DNA from: Lytechinus pictus
Lineage: Eukaryota; Echinodermata; Echinoidea; Temnopleuroida; Toxopneustidae
DNA length: 64,000 bases
Direction of reading: 5' to 3'
NCBI RefSeq assembly: GCF_037042905.1
Contig: NC_087245.1
Coordinates: 30,010,001-30,074,000, forward strand
Shown here: in pieces, positions 57,447 to 64,000 of the stretch
Numbering within the stretch: position 1 is the stretch's first letter
How the letters are laid out: each line of letters starts with the position of its first letter
Position numbers and translations under genes: made by a program
Notes under the pieces: generated by a model
Told to the model about the DNA's origin: nothing
Seen by the model: only the letters and a program-made list of their open reading frames with translations
The model's database searches: none

Positions 57447-58766
57447 TTGCTAGGAGATGACGCTTCATATGTGGAAGCCATGAAGGTGCTACAAGAGAGG
57501 TATGGAAATCCCTTTGTTATTTCCAATGCCTTCCGGGACAAACTCGATGACTGGCCTAAAATCAGCCCCAATGACTATTTAGGCTTTCGGAGATTTGGAG
57601 ATTTTCTTCACCAGTGTTGTACAGCAGCCAGATACGTCCATCACTTAAATCATTTGGATGATGAAAGGGAGAACAAAAAATTGATGAGCAAACTGCCTGA
57701 TTGGCTTATCACAAGATGGGGCAGGAATGTAGTCAAATGGCGGCAAGACGGAGGATCCTTTCCTCCCTTTTCTATCTTCACAGAATTCATCAGCGATGAA
57801 GCAGATATCGCTTGTGATCCGATCACTTCTAATCAGACATCATCCTTGAAAGAAAGGAGACAGCAGTCTTCTAATGTGAGAACATTATCAATCAGTGTGC
57901 AGGGGCAGCAAGCAAATGGAGGGAGAGGAAAATGGAAACCCCTTTGCACCTACTGTAAGGGAGAACATCATCTTGCTACTTGTAAATCCTTCATGTCACA
58001 GACATTAGATCACCAAACCAAGTTTGTTTTCGATCATGGTCTGTGCTTTGGATGTTTAAAGTCCGGTCATCTATCTAAGAATTGTAAGAAGAGGTCATCA
58101 TGTTCAACATGCAAAAGACGTCACCCCACTGTTCTGCATGATGAAAACTGGACAGAAAGACAACAATCTAAGAAAGTTGAAATAAAGAATGAAGCTGAGG
58201 AAACTCAAACCACAAGATCTTATGCTTCAACCACGAAGGACAATCACAGATCTCTAAAGACATCTACTATAGTTCCTGTGTGGCTATCGCATGAATCGGT
58301 ACCTGGGGAGAGGTTAGTGTACGCTATGCTGGACACTCAGTCAGACACTAGCTTCATTTTAAATAAGACTAAGGAAGCAATGGGCATTGAAGGAATAGCA
58401 GTCAACTTGCTTCTTTCGACCATGACGCAGGCCAATGAGAGAATTTCGAGTGAAAAGATCAGTGGACTTAAGGTTCGAGCATTTAATGGAAGAGGAGAAA
58501 TTTGTTTGCCCCCAAATTACACTCGGAATATTATGCTGGCGAATCGAGAACACATACCAACGCCAGACATTGCTAAGACGCGCTCTCATCTTAACGACAT
58601 AGCCAAACATTTGATTCCCCTTCAAGATTGTGAGATTGGACTTCTCATTGGCTATGATTGTGCAAGGGCCCTCACTCCGCGAGCTGTGTTAAGCTCCCCT
58701 GATGATGGTGGACCATTTGGATTACATTTGGAGTGTTGTCGGTACAATAGAACCCAACTATCATGA
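57447..58766 (+). pseudogene. BEL/Pao gag C-terminal part and protease
   Basis: A 439-codon frame. Residues 1-130 (ASYVEAMKVLQERYGNPFVI, SNAFRDKLDDWPKI) belong to the gag core. Three zinc-knuckle-like motifs follow: CTYCKGEHHLATC, CFGCLKSGHLSKNC (a perfect CX2CX4HX4C) and CSTCKRRH. The aspartic-protease region has YAMLDTQSDTSFIL, in which the usual DSG/DTG active-site triplet reads DTQ; such variants are seen in some BEL/Pao lineages. The frame leaves the pol frame at about 58730, so the last 15-20 residues are out of frame. Confidence 0.85.
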
Positions 58767-60216
58767 CAGTGCGCATGATCATATTGGAATCAGTTATCGC
58801 GTTATGGTGCACGTTATTCCAGAAGAATTGCAAGTAGATGGCCATCCAACCACAGTTACCTTCAGCCATCAATCAAGGATTAAGGAGGAGATCACTCCTT
58901 CTCAAGTCATACATCTTTTAGAAGCAGACTTTGCACCATCAGAGAAAAGACAAAGGCCATATTCGAGGAATAACTTGAGATTTCTAGAGATAATGGAGCG
59001 TCAAGTTCATGTGTCTGAAAGTGGTCATTATGAGATGCCCATGCCATTTCGTGATGAAAACCCTACTCTTCCAAATAATAGGGTCCTTGCCGAGAAAAGA
59101 CTCAATCATCTCAAGACAAAGTTTAAGAAGGATCCTGCGTATCATGAACAATACACAAAACAAATGAATACCCTCTTCAATAGCAACTTTGCAGAGGTCG
59201 CATCAGAATCAGGAGAAGAGGGTAAAGTATGGTACATTCCCAATCATGGAGTGAAACAGCCCAACAAGTTGAGAGTTGTTTTTTACTGCAGCTCGCAGTT
59301 TAGAGGAACTTCATTGAATGCTCACTTGTTAACAGGACCGGACATGACTAATACCCTCACCGGTGTTCTTTGTCGATTCAGGAAAGAAGTCACAGCCTTC
59401 ATGTGTGACGTGAAGGAAATGTTCCACCAATTCCAGGTAAAAAAAGAGCATAGAAACTATCTCCGGTTTCTATGGTGGTTAAATGGAGATGTTAGTCGCC
59501 GACTTAGTGACTGCCAGATGAACGTTCATCTGTTCGGAGCCGCTTCATCGCCTGGCTGTTCGAACTTTGCATTGAAGCAGATTGCAAAAGACTATGCAGA
59601 TGGGTTTGGACATGATGCATCAGATTTCATACAGAACGACTTCTACATAGACGATGGGTTGAAATCTGTATCAACTGAAGATGAAGCCATTGATCTCATC
59701 ATGAGGACGAGAAATATATGTGAACGTGGACGTCTTCACCTGCATAAGATCGTATCCAACTCCAGAAAGGTAATGCAATCTGTTCCAGTTGATGACAGAG
59801 GAAAGGACCTCAAGGATTTGTATCTTTCGCAAGACACCTTGCCTGTGGAAAAGGCTCGCGGAGTCCAATGGTGCATTGAATCAGATAAATCTCAATTCAG
59901 GATCAACTTTCAGGATAAACCACTGACTCGAAGAGGAATCCTGTCTACAGTCATGTCAGTGTATGATCCTCTAGGACTATCAGCACCCATAATACTTCCT
60001 GCAAAGCTGATTCTCCAAGATTTATGTCGAACTTCTGCTGAATGGGGCGACCCCTTATCAGATGCACTCAAAGCTAAGTGGGAATACTGGAAGACCGACA
60101 TTCTCCAACTTCAGTACATCTCCATCGATAGATGCTACAAACCAAAAGACTTTGGAGAAATCAGAGATGTGCAACTTCATCACTTCAGTGATGCCAGTAA
60201 CGCTGGTTATGGGTAG
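58702..60216 (+). pseudogene. BEL/Pao reverse transcriptase and start of RNase H
   Basis: A 504-codon frame in another register from gag-protease. Reverse-transcriptase signs in order are LRVVFYCSS (position usually Asp is Tyr), FMCDVKEMFHQFQV with the first catalytic Asp, NVHLFGAASSPGC, and NDFYIDDGLKSV with the YxDD catalytic pair at about 59638-59660. The connection region includes GILSTVMSVYDPLGL. It ends FSDASNAGYG, the first RNase H motif, at a TAG codon. Confidence 0.87.
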
Positions 60217-60229
60217 TGTACCTACCTGA

Positions 60230-62342
60230 GACTTTACAAATCAAGAAGACAAGGTGCACTGTACCCTGGTGATGGGAAAATCTAGGGTCACTCCTATCAA
60301 GACGGTAACCGTGCCCCGACTAGAGTTAACGGCAGCCGTGTTATCTGTGAAAATTAGTTCCTTTCTGCAAAATGAACTTGATTTTGTAAATGCCAAGCAT
60401 TTCTTCTGGACTGATAGCAGAGTAGTTTTAGCCTACATTAAGAATGAAGCAAGACGATATCATGTTTTTGTAGCCAATAGAGTGAGTCAGATCAGAGACG
60501 AGTCACTGCCTTCACAGTGGCATCATATTGACACCAAAAATAACCCTGCTGATACAGCTTCAAGAGGACTCACTGTCAATCAGATAGAGCAATCGAGATG
60601 GTTAACTGGCCCCAAATTCCTATGGGAGAAGGAACTTCCAGCTGTTGAAAGTAAGGATGATGGCGAAATGCTTCCTAATGACCCCGAAGTGAAGCTAACT
60701 CAAGCTCATGCTGCTTTCAAGAAGAATGACTTTGAGCTGGAACGACTAGACTGCTTTTCCAGTTGGCATCAAACCAGAAGGGCTGTAGCAAATTGTCTCA
60801 GACTAAAGTCCTACTTACGAAGACACTGTGAACAGAAGCATCAGAGAGCTAACCAGAAGAGCGATGCTAAGAAAACAGTTATTGAGCCTATGTCTGCTGA
60901 ATTACTTCTCCAAGCAGAGAAGGAGATAATAAGGCAGAAACAAAGAAAGGCATTCCATGATGAAATTCAAAGACAGGAAGTTATGAAAAATGCCACTCGG
61001 ACATCTTCTCGTGAGAGGAGACGTCATTGTAAGACTACCAGCCGTCTACATCAACTTGATCCATTTCTAGATGGTGAGAACATCCTGAGAGTAGGAGGTC
61101 GCTTGAGAAGGTCTGAAACTTCGTTCACAAACAAACATCCCGCCATCCTACCTCAAAGTCATGTTACGGACCTGATTGTAGCTCATTGTCACGAAGAAGT
61201 TCTCACGAAGAATCAGGGAAGAGGCATGACTACTAACTGTATCAGAGCCCATGGTTATTGGATTTTGGGTTGCAGTAATCTTGTATCCAAGCTCATCTCT
61301 CGATGTGTTACCTGTCAGAAACTACGACGACCAAAACAGGTACAAAAAATGGCGGATCTACCAAAGGATCGTCTAGCCTCTGAACCGCCATTTTCTTACT
61401 GCGGTATGGATTGCTTTGGACCATGGTTAATCAGAGAAGGTGGAAAGGAGGTAAAGAGATACGGCCTTCTTTTTACTTGTATGTCGTCACGTGCAATCCA
61501 CATAGAAGTACTGAACTCATTGTCCACTGAAGCTTTTGTTAATGCCCTTCGACGTTTTATCACTGTTTGTGGTCCTGTTCGTCAACTGAGGTCGGACAGA
61601 GGAACAAATTTTGTTGGTGCCGAGAATGAACTCGTGAAAGCTTGGAAGGAGATGAATCATGAGAAAGTTAAACAGCATTTGCTCAGAGAAGGATGCGATT
61701 ACTTTGACTTCACCTTCAACTTCCCCTACTCAAGCCACATGGGAGGAGCTTGGGAGAGGCAAATACGTACTGTTCGTAGAGTCTTGGAAGCATTGCTGTG
61801 TCAAAATAGTCAGCAACTGGATGACGACTCACTGCGAACATTGCTATGTGAGGCAGCAGCTATTGTGAATAGTCGTCCACTGTCTGAAGAATTCCTGAAC
61901 GATCCATCTCACCTAGAGCCCATAACTCAAAATCTATTGTTGACTCAAAAATCAAGGGTAATACTTCCGCCGCCTGGTGTTTTTCCTCAGGAGGACTTGT
62001 ACGCAAAGAAACGTTGGAGAAGAGTTCAACATCTAGCAAATGAGTTTTGGTCCCTTTGGAGTCAACTTCAATCAAGAAATAAATGGACTGTTCCACAGCG
62101 CGACATGAGGGTTGGCAATATCGTGTTAATTAAAGATGAGAATGTTCCTAGAAATATGTGGTCTCTGGGAAGAATTGTTGAAACATATGCTTCTGGTGAC
62201 ACTCATATTCGTGAACAAAAGTGAAAATTGCAGTAGGTAATTTGAAACTGAACAATCAAGGAAAGCCTGTTTCTCCACTGTGTCATCTTGATCGCCCAAT
62301 TCATAAACTGGTTCTATTGATCGCGCAAGAAGACCATGTATA
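60230..62342 (+). pseudogene. BEL/Pao RNase H remainder and integrase
   Basis: The frame resumes after a shift near 60230. RNase H motifs: PRLELTAAVLSVK, FWTDSRVVLAYI and NPADTASRG. Integrase follows: a zinc-binding H..H..C..C region (AHCHEEV, CVTCQK), then the DDE core with Asp in GMDCFGPW, Asp in RSDRGTNFVG and Glu in GGAWERQIR. A final frameshift near 62215 puts the usual C-terminal end (CHLDRPIHKLVLL) in another frame, ending at TAA, about 62340-62342. Catalytic residues are retained, but no continuous protein can be made. Confidence 0.86.
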
Positions 62343-63514
62343 AATTCCCAGCCAAAGAGCCTATAGACATTGAATTAGGATTTTATCTTTCATTTGAATA
62401 TATTATTAATTGATATTTGTATAAAGTGAACTCAGAAAATACAGTCAAAACGTGAATCAGAGGAAATTTTCATTTTTTGTGAAACCGAAAGACATTCATA
62501 TTTGTGAACATATTTGTTTTAGACTCTAGAGTCTAATGCTCTGATTGGACAATGATGCATTTCGAATCTACAGAGAAGACTATGAACTTTTATGGTTGAC
62601 TAAGGATGAATATTTGACATAAATTTGAATTTCTCTATAAAGAGTAACTTATTATTCATGTTAAGGTCTGAAATTCATACTAAGAGTTACATGTATCATA
62701 TTTAATACATGTATTTGATTCGGAATTCAGACTTCATGTTCATGTTCAGTGATTATATGATCTTGTACTTTAAATTCATAATGATCTACATTTATACAAG
62801 TACAACACAACAAAATTGTGAATTGCTTTTAATCAGGTCTGAATTTTGAGACTAGTTATACTGTGGTGTGGCTTATATTACAAAGTGCTTCCTTTTCAAT
62901 TACTGATATGTCATGTTAGATTTCATTCCACTTGTAATGTGCATCTAATGAAGGTTCATGTAATACATGTATATAGGGTTTTCAAATGATTGACAAAGGT
63001 TTTGTCTAAAGGATCGAATTTTTTTTGTGTGTGCAAAATTGTAGGCAAGTGAGTTTTATGAATCATATCACCTTTCTGATATCATGGACCTTTTACGAAT
63101 TAATGATGATATAATGATTTAGTGATGTCAACATATCACCTTTTGGACTCTTACAGTTGCCCAAAGGAACTCCTCGGATCGCCTAATGTTCTATTGATAT
63201 GTAAGAAGTATAGTGTAAGTAGAAAAATAGAATGTATTGTATCATATCTTTCAACAAGCAGTATTTAATTGATGTGATAAACGGTGTAGTCATAGCACTT
63301 TTCAATTACAAAAAAAAAGGAGAAAAAAAGATGAAATTATAGTATCAGTGCACAATATTTAACATTTGTTTCTGCTGTAAGATATCTCAAGTCGTTCTTT
63401 GCAAGTGTAGCAATAATGAAATGTACATTTACTTTACTGAAGCTAATGAAGTACAGCTTTCAGCTTTCTGACTGAGCATGTTGGTAAATTAGAAATGATA
63501 ATTTAAAGGAGCCA
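62343..63514 (+). other. Non-coding 3' region of the BEL/Pao element
   Basis: AT-rich sequence between the end of pol and the 3' LTR; no frame or repeat recognised. Confidence 0.55.
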
Positions 63515-63686
63515 TGTAATGAAAGCTGCTCTGAAGATAATTTTGTATATTTAATTTTTCTGAAAAGCCATCAAATGATTTAATGTGTTAAAACTGAAGA
63601 ATTTCATTGGGTCTGAGGGTCAGACTACTTGAGTTTTCTATGTATTTACACTGTGCATTTATAGTATGTGCTATGTATGCCTTGTC
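63515..63686 (+). repeat. 3' LTR of the BEL/Pao element (172 bp)
   Basis: Collinear with 56822-57008, lacking a 15-bp segment and with four base differences (for example GCTGCTCTGAAG against GCTGCTTTGAAG). Sequence beyond GCCTTGTC is unrelated to that following the 5' LTR. Confidence 0.72.
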
Positions 63687-63689
63687 GGA

Positions 63690-64000
63690 CGTTCCACAGT
63701 TAAAGTGAAATCCATGTCATTTTCACCAAACTTTGCGCATAGATACTTTAGAACCTTAATATTCGAAATATGCAAAAATCAACATAGGTCCATGTGCTTG
63801 ATTTTTTGCTATAGAGCTTCAAAGTTCACCCAAATTGATGTTCTTAAGAATTGCGCATTCAAAAGAATTTGGCATTTTTAGACCGCCCAAGATAACTACA
63901 ATGAGTTTAAACCTCTATTACTCAGTCAAAATACACGAAAAAGTCATCAAATTTCGCAAGAGAGTTAATAATTGTAATTTTAAGTTTAACAGCACTGTTA
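63690..64000. other. No recognisable gene at the right end
   Basis: AT-rich sequence; a 71-codon frame overlapping the LTR boundary is not considered coding. Confidence 0.5.

Larger units (their letters stand above)
56822..63686 (+). mobile_element. BEL/Pao LTR retrotransposon, defective copy
   Basis: Two similar short LTRs enclose gag-pol remnants in the BEL/Pao order: gag with zinc knuckles, protease, reverse transcriptase, RNase H, integrase. The coding region is broken by a frameshift near 58730, a TAG at 60214-60216, a frameshift near 60230 and another near 62215. The gag N-terminus also appears deleted: an RLPIPEPGV-type segment at about 57362-57391 is followed within 60 bp by much later gag sequence. 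No target duplication was identified. There are about 1.2 kb of non-coding sequence between pol and the 3' LTR. Confidence 0.88.

Overview
The window is eukaryotic, intron-rich and AT-rich, and most of it is transposon-derived. The domain mix, the Methuselah/adhesion-like receptor, the BEL/Pao retroelement and the abundant foldback inverted repeats fit an echinoderm (a sea urchin or relative) best. That assignment is inference from style; no database search was possible.

One host gene spans most of the window on the minus strand, from about 56.16 kb down to 9.20 kb, and its 5' end lies beyond the right edge or was not found. Nine exons could be defined by splice sites, reading phase and domain content. 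They read in order: EGF-like, CUB-like (split over two exons), EGF-like, CUB-like (single exon), EGF-like, then one 2.5 kb exon with a somatomedin-B domain, a cysteine-rich ectodomain and TM1-TM5, a 103-bp TM6/7 exon, and a terminal exon with the end of TM7 and the cytoplasmic tail. The six upstream module exons are all phase 1-1. The nine exons join into one open frame of 1273 codons including the stop. The product is a class-B-type seven-transmembrane receptor with an extracellular EGF/CUB/somatomedin-B stalk.

The introns hold dense repeats. Four long inverted-repeat (foldback) elements lie at 19.68-25.08, about 25.6-30.5, 43.07-47.66 and 50.36-53.43 kb. There are also smaller hairpin MITEs, tandem arrays carrying nuclear-receptor DR1-like half-site pairs, tRNA-like SINE pieces, and at least six 5'-truncated or decayed LINE fragments, several nested in other repeats.

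Upstream of the receptor gene (right end) is a defective BEL/Pao LTR retrotransposon, 56.82-63.69 kb, on the plus strand. It has two short similar LTRs, gag zinc knuckles, protease, reverse transcriptase, RNase H and integrase, broken by three frameshifts and a stop codon.

Downstream of the receptor gene (left end, 0-9.2 kb) are MITEs, a G-run satellite and, at 7.0-7.8 kb, a compact cluster of three perfect heat-shock-element trimers next to a TATA-like sequence, with a poly(A) signal 500 bp further on. This may be a solo LTR or a small stress-responsive transcription unit.
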